Positions 9,547 to 20,000 of a stretch of DNA of 64,000 bases are shown in pieces. The stretch's first letter is position 1. Each line of letters opens with the position of its first letter. Source of the DNA: Porodaedalea pini. Taxonomy: Eukaryota > Basidiomycota > Agaricomycetes > Hymenochaetales > Hymenochaetaceae. Below the pieces are notes generated by a model, which made no database searches, had not been told where the DNA came from, and saw only the letters and a list, made by a program, of their open reading frames with translations. A program made the translations under genes and the position numbers. Location: positions 1,550,001 to 1,614,000 of the forward strand of contig NBAY01000003.1 of NCBI GenBank assembly GCA_002794775.1. The letters run 5' to 3'.

Positions 9547-12500
9547 TGATGGCGCCTGATGAACGTCGCCTCCTCGCCAATGAGCTAGGCGCGATGAAGG
9601 AATCAGCCTTCGAGGAAGTCGTAGACACCCAGAGGTTGACTGTGGAGGACTATGTGGAGGAAGAAGGTGATGACGAAGAGGTTGTCAACTCGCAGGGTTT
9701 TGCGAGTGGTCAGGCGTAGCCACCAGGGTGACTGGCCGAGAAGTTCCAAGGGTTTCAAGTTCGGATCCGTTAAAATATAGTCAACCGCCTGTACAATATC
9801 TAGATGCAAACGGCGTTGATGACTTTTCTGACTACAAAAACCCCACTGGTGTGAACAAAGGAAGCATTGAAGAGAAGTTGTTCATGAGGGGAACTGGCGG
9901 ACGCCAGCTGGACCTCCTCCTGAACGTCGGACACAGCATAGCAGGTGAGACAAGAGAGGTGGATGCGCATGCCCTTGTAGATTCAGGATGCACAGGATCG
10001 TGCATCGACGTAAGGTTCATCGAGCGATACAGGTTGGAGACCAAACGATATATTTGGCCCCTCACCATGCTCAATGCTGACGGCACACACAATGAAGCTG
10101 GGTTGATCGAGGAATACGTCGAAGTCGAGCTTATGATTGGGCACCACAGGGAGAGGATTGTCCTTGCGGTGACGTCGCTGGCATTGTCAAACATCTTCCT
10201 TGGTTACAATTGGCTTCGACGTCACAACCCGGAGGTCAATTGGAAGGTGGGTTTGATTGAATTCACCTGTTGCCCGGAGGAGTGCACAATTGAGAAGGAG
10301 GATGTGAAAGAGACAAGGAGGGTGAGAGAGGTGCGAATGGACAAAGCGTCCTGGCCCGCATACCTCAACGACTATGCCAACGTCTTCTCGGAGAAGGGGT
10401 TCGAGAGGTTGCCTGAACACCAACCATGGGACCACGTCATCGACCTGAAGCCCGACTTCAAACCCAGTGACTGCAAGATCTACCCACTCACGCCAACAGA
10501 GCAGCAGTCGCTCAAGGACTTCCTAGACGAGAACTTGAAGTCTGGTCGCATCCGAAGGTCCATATCGCCTATGGTGTCACCCTTCTTCTTCATCAAGAAG
10601 GCCGACAAATCACTACGCCCAATCCAGGATTACTGTAAGCTTAATGACGGTACGATCAAGAACAAGTATCCCCTCCCTCTCATCGACAAACTCATTGACA
10701 AGGTCAAGAAAGCAAAGCACATCACTAAGCTTGACCTTCGCTGGGGATACTACAACGTCTGGATCCGTGAAGGTGATGAGTGGAAGGCAGCCTTTCGCAC
10801 GAATATGGGTCTCTTTGAACCGACGGTAATGTTCTTTGGTCTTTGCAACGCACCGGTGACGTTCCAAGCTTTTGTCAACCACATCTTCAAGGGACTGATC
10901 TACAACAACCTGATCATTGTCTACCTTGACGACATACTGATCCTCTCACAAACTCTCGAGGAACATATCGAGATGTCGAGATGCGTCCTTCAGATCCTGC
11001 GAGAGAACGGCCTATACCTGAAACCGGAGAAGTGTGAGTTCGACGCCAAAGTGGTAAAGTACCTCGGCCACATCGCCAGCAATGGCGAGATCAGAGCGGA
11101 CCCGGCAAAGACAGAAGCAATCGCAGACTGGCCCATCCCACAAAACATCAAACAGCTGCAACAATTCCTCAGCATGGGCAACTGGTTGCGACGATTCATC
11201 AAGGACTACAGCAAGGTAGTCCATCTGCTGACGTCATTGACAGGCAAGAAGGACTGGGTATGGGAGACCGAACAGCAGGAAGCATTCAAGGAGTTGAGAC
11301 GATGTCTCTGCTCACCTCCAGTCCTAACCATCGCGAACGATGAGGGCCCTTTCCGCATCAAAGCAGACTCATCAAACTTCGCACTTGGAGGAGTGTTGTT
11401 GCAGAAGCAGGAAGGCAAGTGGAGGGTAGTCGCCTACAGGTCGGAAGTGCTCCTGCCAGCGGAACAAAACTACGAGATCTACGACAAGGAGATGCTCGCG
11501 ATTGTTTCGGCACTCAAGGAGTGGAGACAATACCTCCTCGGCGCCCGTCACCCTATCGAGATTTGGTCTGATCATGCCAACCTCACCTACTTCAGGTCGG
11601 TGCAAAAGCTGAGCTATCGACAAGCTTGCTGGTGGGCAGAACTAGAAGAATTCAACTTCCACCTCGAACACAAGTCGGGGAAGACAATGGGCAAGGCAGA
11701 CTTACTGTCACGTAAGGTGGGCTATGATGAGGGCAAGGATGACAACGACGGTGTCATGTTCATCAAGGACAAGTGGCTGAACCGTGGAGTGGTGCGAACA
11801 TTGTGCGACAAGGTGGTAGGACGAGTGGGTGAAGCGCAGAGGGCGCAGGGCGAGTCGGAGAGGCCGACAGGTATGACGGAAGTCGCCGGGTTGTGGAGGA
11901 TGAAAGGCAAGGTGTACATGCCGTCGTCAATGAAGGAGGCCATGTTACGGGAATGTCACGACTCGGTACTGGCTGGACACCCAGGAGCGTCGAAAACGGT
12001 GGAGCTCGTCCGTCGAGACTTTTGGTGGGCGTCGATGTTCTCTGACGTCCGAGCATATGTCCGAGGGTGTGATCACTGTCAGCAAACAAAGGCTCTAAGG
12101 GTGTCAAGGTCAAGGCCGCTCCACCCAAACGTAGTCCCGGAAGGTCCTTGGGAAGTCGTCACAGTCGATCTCATCGGAGAGCTCCCGGACTCCAAGGGGC
12201 ACAACGCGATCTGCGTCTTTGTTGATAGGTTCTCAAAACAGATACACGCTATCCCGACAACGACGAAGTTGTCAGTGGAAGGCATGGCTCAGCTATACCG
12301 CGACCACATCTTCCGCCTCCACGGCTTGCTGAAGAAGATCATCCATGACCGAGGCACGCAGTTTGATGCGTCGATGATGAAGGAACTGTACAAACTCCTA
12401 CACATCGAAGGCAACCCGTCGACAGTGTATCACCCACAGACAGATGGTCAAACAGAACACGTTAACCAGGAGCTCAAACAGTACCTTCGACTCTTTGTTA

Positions 12501-13315
12501 ACCATCGTCAATCGGACTGGAAGGACTGGCTCCCCCTCGCGGAGTTCACGTACAACAACCGCGAACACTCAGCGACAAAAATGTCTCCCTTCTATGCGAA
12601 CACAGGACATCACCCCTTGAGCTTTGACACAACACAAACCTCGTCTGCCAACATGTCGACGGAAGAATTCGCGAAGCACATCAAGGAGACTCATCGTGTT
12701 GTGAAGGACAACTTGGTCAAGGCGGCGGATGACATGAAGCACTACCACAATCGGACAGCAGGGACTTCGGTGGAGTATAAGGCTGGAGACAAGGTTTTCC
12801 TCGACGGGCGAAACATCAGCACAGATTCACCAACAAAGAAACTCGCTGACAAATGGTATGGTCCCTTCGAGATCGTCGACAAGGTCAGAGCTAGCGCGTA
12901 CAAACTCAGTCTCCCCAAGCGATGGAAGAAGATCCACCTGGTGTTCAATGAGGCCCTGCTAAAACCTGCCGTCGAACCTTCCTTCGAGAGCCAGAAACAA
13001 CCAGCACCACCGCCACCTGATATCGTCAACAACGAGGAGGAGTATGAGATCGAGGAAGTTCTAGACTCACGTCTGCACTGAGGGAAGCTACAATACCTCG
13101 TCAAGTGGGTTGGCTACAACGAACCGACTTGGCAGCCCGAGATGGACTTTGGCGAGAACGCAAAGGAGGCGATCGCTGAATTCTATCAAAAACACCCTGG
13201 CGCCCCTCGAAAACTCAACATCCCTCGCCAACGACTATGCCCACGCTTCGTCGACACAGAGCCAGATGACTGCGATCTTGGTTGGTCGGGACGCCCAACC
13301 TTGAGGGGGGGGTAA
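9547..13315 (+). mobile_element. Ty3/gypsy chromodomain element, internal part, 5'-truncated
   Basis: The internal region starts abruptly where R ends. Bases 9547-9727 hold a short acidic frame (VEDYVEEEGDDEEVVNSQGF) that is probably the end of gag. It is followed by pol and by a chromodomain, and ends at a purine tract (AGGGGGGGGTAA) before the 3' LTR. The 5' LTR, primer site and most of gag are missing, so the copy could not complete a replication cycle by itself. Confidence 0.85.
9728..13081 (+). CDS. pol: Gypsy Pol polyprotein (PR-RT-RNaseH-IN)
   Basis: 1117 residues are open. Domain order is that of Ty3/gypsy: aspartic protease with DSG in ALVDSGCTGSC (about residue 85); reverse transcriptase with KADKSLRPIQDY and the catalytic YLDDIL (about 400); RNase H with KADSSNFALGG and the EIYDKEMLAIVSALKEW stretch; integrase zinc finger HDSVLAGHPG..CDHC, then the DDE core (VDLIGELPDSKG, IHDRGTQFDAS, HPQTDGQTEHVNQEL). 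The frame ends at TGA (13079-13081) after EEVLDSRLH, but the chromodomain continues in the same frame (LQYLVKWVGYNEPTWQPE) up to TAA at 13313. A CGA-to-TGA change would explain this stop. The chromodomain normally steers integration to particular chromatin. The chosen start is the first ATG of the open frame; the true start was in lost upstream sequence. Confidence 0.9.
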   Translation: MTGREVPRVSSSDPLKYSQPPVQYLDANGVDDFSDYKNPTGVNKGSIEEKLFMRGTGGRQLDLLLNVGHSIAGETREVDAHALVDSGCTGSCIDVRFIERYRLETKRYIWPLTMLNADGTHNEAGLIEEYVEVELMIGHHRERIVLAVTSLALSNIFLGYNWLRRHNPEVNWKVGLIEFTCCPEECTIEKEDVKETRRVREVRMDKASWPAYLNDYANVFSEKGFERLPEHQPWDHVIDLKPDFKPSDCKIYPLTPTEQQSLKDFLDENLKSGRIRRSISPMVSPFFFIKKADKSLRPIQDYCKLNDGTIKNKYPLPLIDKLIDKVKKAKHITKLDLRWGYYNVWIREGDEWKAAFRTNMGLFEPTVMFFGLCNAPVTFQAFVNHIFKGLIYNNLIIVYLDDILILSQTLEEHIEMSRCVLQILRENGLYLKPEKCEFDAKVVKYLGHIASNGEIRADPAKTEAIADWPIPQNIKQLQQFLSMGNWLRRFIKDYSKVVHLLTSLTGKKDWVWETEQQEAFKELRRCLCSPPVLTIANDEGPFRIKADSSNFALGGVLLQKQEGKWRVVAYRSEVLLPAEQNYEIYDKEMLAIVSALKEWRQYLLGARHPIEIWSDHANLTYFRSVQKLSYRQACWWAELEEFNFHLEHKSGKTMGKADLLSRKVGYDEGKDDNDGVMFIKDKWLNRGVVRTLCDKVVGRVGEAQRAQGESERPTGMTEVAGLWRMKGKVYMPSSMKEAMLRECHDSVLAGHPGASKTVELVRRDFWWASMFSDVRAYVRGCDHCQQTKALRVSRSRPLHPNVVPEGPWEVVTVDLIGELPDSKGHNAICVFVDRFSKQIHAIPTTTKLSVEGMAQLYRDHIFRLHGLLKKIIHDRGTQFDASMMKELYKLLHIEGNPSTVYHPQTDGQTEHVNQELKQYLRLFVNHRQSDWKDWLPLAEFTYNNREHSATKMSPFYANTGHHPLSFDTTQTSSANMSTEEFAKHIKETHRVVKDNLVKAADDMKHYHNRTAGTSVEYKAGDKVFLDGRNISTDSPTKKLADKWYGPFEIVDKVRASAYKLSLPKRWKKIHLVFNEALLKPAVEPSFESQKQPAPPPPDIVNNEEEYEIEEVLDSRLH

Positions 13316-13707
13316 TGTTAGAACTCGAACTTTCACCTTTTCTCTTATTTTCCCTTTTACCATTTCTTTTCTTTTAATCGTCCCTTTTCATTATATTTAA
13401 TCATCTTTCTAAGCATTTCCCACACTCCCTTTAAGTACTGATAGGTAATATCCTCCCACAGTCGCCGCTATATAAGGTCTCAGGAATCGCATGAACTCCT
13501 TGTTCTGCTTTTCCTCTTACCTCTGCGATGACCTAGGTGAGACTCGTCCCCTTTGTATTAGTTTAGACTCGCATTAATCCTCTTACCTCCGCGACGACCT
13601 AGCCTGAGTAAGCGTGTCCTGAGTCTACGCTCGAGTATAGCACGTCCCAGATGACAGTCAGCCGAGGCCTGCCCAGTTCGAGTCGTCTCCTGGACTCCCG
13701 CCTAACA
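13316..13707 (+). mobile_element. 3' LTR of the gypsy element
   Basis: It starts TGTTAG after the purine tract and ends CTAACA, so its ends are 6-bp inverted repeats of the usual TG..CA kind. It has a TATA box (TATATAAGG near 13468) and two ~25-bp direct repeats (CCTCTTACCTC.GCGA.GACCTAG) 66 bp apart at 13512 and 13578. Directly after it, transposase sequence of a Tc1-like element begins at 13708. Confidence 0.8.
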
Positions 13708-14143
13708 CTGTACAATACTGGAAGGATCCTTCAATGCCACCTCCTTCTCCACATTTATCAGGGATCTCTTGGACCACATGCAACCTTGGCTGGCCCAAAA
13801 CTCTGTCGTGGTGATGGACAACTGCACAATCCACAAGTCACTGGAAATCCGCGAACTCATTGAGTCAAGGTCTGTCTATTTTGACCTGTTGTGCTGCGAC
13901 GCAGGGCTCTTACTGATCTGACTCCACACAGGGGCATGAAGCTGGAATTTCTCCCCACGTATTCTCCGGACTTCAACCCGATTGAGCTGGCATTCTCTCT
14001 GCTGAAATCTCGACTTCATCAGGTCAAATTCAGTGATGAGGAAACGGACGCTTTGGTATTCGTGAAGCTTTACGGTGAAACCATGTCTATCAGTGCTGCG
14101 GACTGTCGTGCTTTCTATCATCATTGCAGTTATCTCTGTTAGT
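13708..14143 (+). pseudogene. Tc1/mariner-like transposase, 3' part
   Basis: The plus strand encodes the end of a DDE transposase: TVQYWKDPSMPP-like sequence at the LTR border, the second catalytic Asp in VMDNCTIHKS (about 13815), an intron near 13870-13930, and the third acidic residue in LPTYSPDFNPIEL (about 13950-13990), ending at TAG after HHCSYLC. The N-terminal half is replaced by the gypsy LTR. A fuller copy lies inverted at 25629-26861. Confidence 0.85.
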
Positions 14144-14290
14144 GTCGGGTTTCTTCATCAAGTGGATACAGGCTTCCTTGTCACTGTCTCAACTGGTCCA
14201 ACAATGTAATATATTCTGTCTATATGATGTACGCATAACTACTGTTCCTTGATGTGAGAAACATCCTCCTGTGCATATCGAACGATACAA
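13708..14290 (+). repeat. Inverted repeat arm (partner 25481-26063)
   Basis: Positions match those at 25481-26063 in inverted orientation with a constant coordinate sum of 39771, so there are no indels across most of it. The match covers the Tc1 transposase end and runs on through the non-coding spacer into the last ~50 bp of the neighbouring minus-strand gene (YAQEDVSHIKEQ-stop). A few base differences exist. A host-gene end was therefore duplicated together with the transposon. Confidence 0.7.
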
Positions 14291-15780
14291 TTGAGTAACC
14301 CAATGCTTGCCTCCACTTGAGCATCAATAACCATCTTCTCGAGCCTTCCAAATTCTAAGTAAGCCAAGTCATCCAAGCGTTTAACATCATTGGCCTCGAA
14401 AACAGGTAGCAGAGACCTGTATTGGTAGTTATCGCAGCCTCTCTCCATGTCATCATGCAATGATTCAATCCAATTCCGAACAGAAGGGTAATCACGTGGC
14501 CTGCGCTCAGCTATCACCCGGTTATGCATTTCATAGTGCTGGGCAATGACCGGCTGGTTGAAAGGTTGCATTGGCACTACAGTTGCCACTGTTCCAGCTG
14601 TCACAGGAGCACTGTTGGGGAGGGATGTTGTAGGCCCAGTTGCTATGTCAGAGCCGGTTCCTGTGCTGGCATTGTCTGCTTTCCACTGCTTGTCCAATAC
14701 TTTCAGTTGCCCCGGTACTTCGTCCACTTTGACTCTGGGAGTATTCTTATACTGGACAAAGTATGCTTTTAGTCCGGTGAGATTGTGCTTTGTCAATGGA
14801 CTCACAATCAGTTTTGCATGTTCAACAAGATGTTTGTTGGAATACATAAGATGGTCTTTTGACCCTCTTATTTTACCACAGAGCCTGCCGTTGTGTTTAT
14901 CGCATTTGAACGCTGCTGCGATTTGCGCCATAATCCATTCGAGTGCAGCATCATAAGCTTCCTTAGCACTGGTGACCCCTGAAGGAGTCGCATTCATTCT
15001 AGTTGCACTTTGCTGTTTATTGCTGTTCCCATTGTTCCCACGTGTATTCTTCACTGCATGTCAGGAACCACTTTATACATCAAATACTATAGATGAACCT
15101 GATTACTGAGATTCCAAATGACAATTCTGGGGTTTTCATTACCTCATTTCTTCTTCTTTTCAGCTGCTTGATGCCTGTGAACTCGTTTGAACAGCGCATC
15201 CAACTGGTCTTGTGTATCCAAATATTCTGGTTTGAGCTTTGTCCCAGACTTCACAGACCAGCAAGCTGTGTAACCAAGTTGGTCGAATGTAGAACGGCCC
15301 TGGGTGATTGAAACCGCTTCATTGATCAAATCAGCCAGCGACATCTTGGAGTTGATCTTCATGTCTCGCATGCCAGTACCGTCATGAATTTTTACCATGA
15401 CTTCCAGTTCAGGCTTTTTCTCTGCAGCAGGTGTCGATGTGATCCATCCATAAGCTTTTGCATGTCCAAGGGAGGGAGTATTCCAGTCCACGTACTCGCC
15501 AGCTATACTTTTCTTAGCCACAGCCTTAGGCAACAATGAATGGAGGTTTTGTACCATCATCAAGATGGAAAGAACGCTCATCAGGCTTGTCAGGGGAGTC
15601 AGGAATTTCATCGAAGGCCGATCTGTCATCGTCAAAACCCTGCATTTCATTCATAGTGTCGTTCAAGCCAAGTCCTGAAGCCTGAATGACATCCGCAATG
15701 GATATATCCCCCTGATCTTCAGGCGAATGCTCCTGTTCAACTGTATCCTTGTCATTGCCCTTCTTGCACAGCTATGGGCA
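14239..15780 (-). pseudogene. AT-hook gene, 3' exons, split by copia copy 1
   Basis: Read on the minus strand this is the continuation of the exon at 21740-21933. It begins LCKKGNDKDTVEQEHSPEDQ just inside the copia target site, goes through an acidic stretch (GFDDDRSAFDEIPDSPDKPD), changes frame near 15540, then YGWITSTPAAEKKPELEVMV and KKK at about 15145. An intron of about 85 nt (acceptor GACATGCAG at 15057) leads to a 271-residue exon with KHNGRLCGKIRGSKDHLMYS and ending VSHIKEQ. I do not recognise the family. A stop lies at the exon end near 15145 and a frameshift near 15535, so it is probably already broken apart from the insertion. Confidence 0.5.
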
Positions 15781-15782
15781 TG

Positions 15783-15787
15783 AAAAC
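15783..15787. other. Target site duplication AAAAC, left
   Basis: AAAAC precedes the 5' LTR and is repeated at 21679-21683 after the 3' LTR. Five bp is the normal size for copia integrase. Confidence 0.85.
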
Positions 15788-16017
15788 TATTAGAAGTGTG
15801 ATTCTGACACTTATTTTATGTTTTCCATGCTTTTCTTGATTTATTCCCATGCCTCTGTTCGCACATGCGCGCGCATGTGCGAACATCACGTGATTTTTGT
15901 CTTATGTAATATTAGCTTCAAAGCGGCTGAGACAATGTATGAGTGTCCCTATCTGTTGCACTCATCCATTGGACTCAGGTGTGAAGTGTGACCCCTTTTG
16001 GTTCACTGCTGCTAATA
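15788..16017 (+). repeat. 5' LTR, copia copy 1
   Basis: It begins TATTAGAAG (the 3' LTR has TGTTGGAAG, so the TG end has decayed) and ends GCTGCTAATA. It carries a 28-nt perfect palindrome at 15857-15884 built around ACATGCGCGCGCATGT. The few differences from the other LTRs are mainly transitions. Confidence 0.9.
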
Positions 16018-16036
16018 GGTTATGAGCCTTGCGCTC
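16018..16036 (+). other. Primer binding site, half-tRNA(iMet)
   Basis: GGTTATGAGCCTTGCGCTC starts at the base after the 5' LTR. It pairs with the anticodon arm of eukaryotic initiator tRNA-Met, as described for Drosophila copia, where a cleaved half-tRNA primes. The following ~970 nt up to the ATG at 17005 are a non-coding leader. Confidence 0.7.
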
Positions 16037-17004
16037 TAACTTCGCACACTGGTTCTGGACTTCGAGAAGCACCCCCTGCTTCAATTATAGACTGATCGGA
16101 CCTGATCTGCACACCCTACACACAGTGTTTCGCCGATTGCAACGTTCCTGGTGGTTGGATTGAGCTGGATCTTTGTTGATTGGAAAATCGGTGTGTCTGC
16201 CGCGTCTCTGCCAAGTTTCGTGCCACCACATCCACTTCCCATTGCACTACACTGCATTCATTCACCACCTGCATCCAAAACCTCTCTATCACCCATCACT
16301 CGATATTGGCTTGACTGTTCGCACTATACCTTGGCACATTGTTGGGGTTACGTGTGATCTACGTTTGTGCCAACTTACATCGATATTCGACTCGATTTGA
16401 GTGTGCTGCAACGTTTTACTGAGCAACCACTCTTATTTCACTCTGCACTTTGCTGCATCGCGTGGTTATCGCATTTTCTGCGGAACCCTTGGTCCGATTC
16501 TCTTGAAACTTCGTCTGCGTGCTCGTGTTCATGCTTCCTCAGTGTGTGTTGATTTGCATTGCAATCCCACCACTCGTTCTCCCTCAGTGTCCCATTTTGC
16601 ACGGTTACCAGCTCTGGTGTGAGTTGATTAAGGCCCATTTCACCCCATTCTGTTGTTGTTGGATCAGACTAGCCTATCGTCTGTGAAGCTCAACTGCTCA
16701 GCCTTAGTTCGCTGATTGTGACGCTCTTTTGAGTGTCACTTAAGCCTAGAGCCTCTCTCAGTCAGCGGTGCCTGCGGGGTCTTAGCAGACCAACAGACCA
16801 GCACTGTCTTGCGGCGACTCTGTGTATACTTCGACGTTTTGAGTGTCTGGTAACCTTCATTGGCTTGCATTGAACTGTCATCTGTAATCGTGTCATTGTG
16901 GTCTGTACACACTTTCCTTCACTGTGCCCCACTCACACATCCAATTCCTCCCAAACATCACACACACGTCGTACCCATCGTCCCCTACCTGCCTGTGAAA
17001 CGTC

Positions 17005-20000
17005 ATGTCCGAATCTGCCCCTGCCGACTCACTGTCTTCATTTAACAAGTTGGGTGAAGGCAACTATCCTACTTGGAAATTCGACATGCAGGCTGCCCTT
17101 CAGTACAAGAAGCTTTGGCGCCTCGTTTCAGGCAAGGAGTCGAAGCCATCTTCTCCTCCTGATAAAGTTGAACTCTGGGAAGAAAGGGCTGAGCAAGCAG
17201 CCGGCCTTATCTACCAGAAACTCGAAAACAGCATGCAGATTTTGGTACAATCACACATGGGTGACCCTGTAGAGATGTGGAAAGCGCTCGAGAAACTGCA
17301 CAAGCAGGACAACCCAGCTGCACGTTTTATTGCCTATGACGAGTTTTTTGGTATCAGCAAGAAGGAGGATGAGTCTTTGACCGCACTAGTCAGCAGAGTT
17401 GAGCATGGACTTCATAACATCAGAAATACGCGCACTAGCACTCTCAAACTCGAAGAGTTTGAGGATGAGCTTGCATGTGTTGCCCTGGTTCGCTCCCTGC
17501 CTGAAGAGTACTCATCCTTCCGCTCTGCACTCTTGCTCCTGACAGATTTCAAGTTAAAGACGCTTAAGGAAGCATTTATGCAGGAGCAAATGAACCGTCA
17601 ATCGCGTGCTGGTGATCAGTCCATGGCCCTGAAAGCGTCCTCTGCTCCCTCTAAGCCTTCCTCATTGTCTCAGCCTGTTGTCTGCGAATTTTGCGGCATT
17701 AAAGGTCATCCAGAGTCGAAGTGCTTCAAGAGACGTGATGCAATTGAGGCAATTAGGGCCAAGAGGAAGGATAACAAAGGGAAGACTAAGGAGAAAGCAC
17801 AATCTGCTCAGCAGGACGACTCCGAGTCTGTCCAATCTGCTGAATTTGCTGGAAATGCAAGTACCCCAGACTTCACCAACCCCCATACACCCCTCATTCT
17901 CGATGCAGGAACTGATTGGATCGTTGATACAGGTGCCACTTGCCACATGACACCCCACCGACACTGGTTTCACAAATATTCACCAAATCGCACCCCTATA
18001 CGCCTTGCAAACAACGAAATCATCTATTCTGTTGGAGTGGGCACAGTGCGATTTCAACCAGTAATCAATGGCAAAGATGGACACTTACTTGAATTTGAAC
18101 GTGTACTTCATGTCCCTGATTTGCGAAACAATCTCCTCTCAGTCCTGTATTTAACTCGTGCCAAATCGTATATTGTCACCATTCAGCGTGATAAGATTCT
18201 ATTCAATCGAAATGGCACTCTCCTCTTCACTGCAAATGTCACTCCCAACAATGCTGCATCACTCAATGGCCAAGTCGTACCCATGAGTGCATTCTCTGCA
18301 CTTACAAGCACTTGTCCACTTGATTTGACTCTGTGGCATCGACGTTTTGCACACCTACACCATGGTGATGTGAAGAAACTGCTCAATGAGCATTTAGTTG
18401 AGGGAATGGTGATTAAGTCAAAGGACTTGCCAGATCCGATCTGTGAGCCTTGCATTGCAGGCAAACAGCATCGTTCTAATGTCTCAAAACTTGCATCGCA
18501 TCGTGCATCAAGTCTTCTTCAATTGGTTCACTCAGATGTGCATGGTCCTCTTCCCATTCAGTCAAGGAATGGTTACAAGTACTGGATCACCTTCATTGAT
18601 GATTTCAGTCGCTTCTGGGCAGTTTTGCCTTTGAAGAAGAAGAGTGACGCTTTTAGTGCTTTTAAGCATTTTAAGGCATATGCAGAGAATCAGTTAGATT
18701 TGAAGATTAAGGCCACTCGTGATGATAAGGGAGGAGAATACATGCCAAAGGAATGGGATCAACTCTGTGAAAATGAAGGCATTCATCGCCAGCACACTGT
18801 CAGAAATGAACCCCACCAAAACGGTGTTGCTGAACGCGCAAACAGGACGTTAGCTGAGGGCATCACCACTATGCTGAATGAAGCACACTTACCTGCTACT
18901 TTCTGGTGGGATGCAGTTGCTGCTTTTGTTCATGTCCATAATCGCTCTCCTACATCTGCGGTGAATGACAACACACCCTATCAACTCTGGTACAAGTCTA
19001 AACCAGATGTTTCTCATTTTCGCATTTTTGGCTGCACTTCATATGTGCATGTCCAGAAAGATCAATGCAAACAGTTGCAATCCCACACACAGAAATGTGT
19101 CTTCCTTGGCTACCCTGCAAATTACAAAGGATGGCTATTCTGGAACCCTGTTACACGCAAGGAGATCATTAGTGACTCTGCTCAGTTTGATGAACGCGTG
19201 TTTCCAGGCAATTCTAGGACTCCTGTTGATTTGCGGGTACAATCTCCTCCAGAGGCAAAAGATCTGCCAGAACAGGTGGGAGTAGAAAGTGATGATGATG
19301 ATGATGTTCTGCCATCTCCTCCACCTCCTGTTCGTCCAGTGGACCCTCCTGTACCTCCACCAACTCGTTCCCCTTCTTCGCTTTCTTCTGCACATAAACA
19401 CACTGTGTCTCCTCCACCTTCTCAGACTCCTCCTGCTAAGAAAGCAAGGAGTGAGCACCCTAATCAGACTCAAACTCCGTCATCAGCTCCTCCTCCCAGG
19501 CCAAAACCACGCACTACCACTGGTGCATGGGACAGAATGATCAATCCACTTATGGATTATCCAGGTCGACGCATTCCTAGACCTGATCCTGTTCCCATAC
19601 CTGAGCCTGAAGTTGTGCATCAGCCAGAAATGGATGTGCACATGGAGGATGCTGAACAGCACGATGAACTTGATGTCATGTCTGAAGAGGAGATGCAAGC
19701 AGAAGTGCTCATGTTCAATGGGCTCATGGACTTTGGCACAAATGCAGGTCTTGAAGACAAGTACATTGCTTTTGATGATGCGTTTGACTATGTCTTCAAG
19801 TCTACAAATCGTCTTGAGCATGTATTCTCTGCAGAAGTGCGCAAGCAATATGGTCCAGAGCCCTACCAGTGGAAGGATATCAAGGGGCGCCCTGATGCCT
19901 ATCTTTGGGAACAGGCTGCAATGGAAGAGTTCATCAGTCTGATTGAGAATGGCACTTTCCAGCCTGTCAGACTTCCAACTGGTCGTAAAACTATTGGTTG

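Noticed and set aside
19135..19942. Several open frames on both strands inside the copia gene, including a His/Met-rich one from the GATGATGATG run
   Set aside because: They lie wholly within the intact Gag-Pol frame, recur identically in copy 2, and show no independent motif; they are shadows of low-complexity coding sequence.
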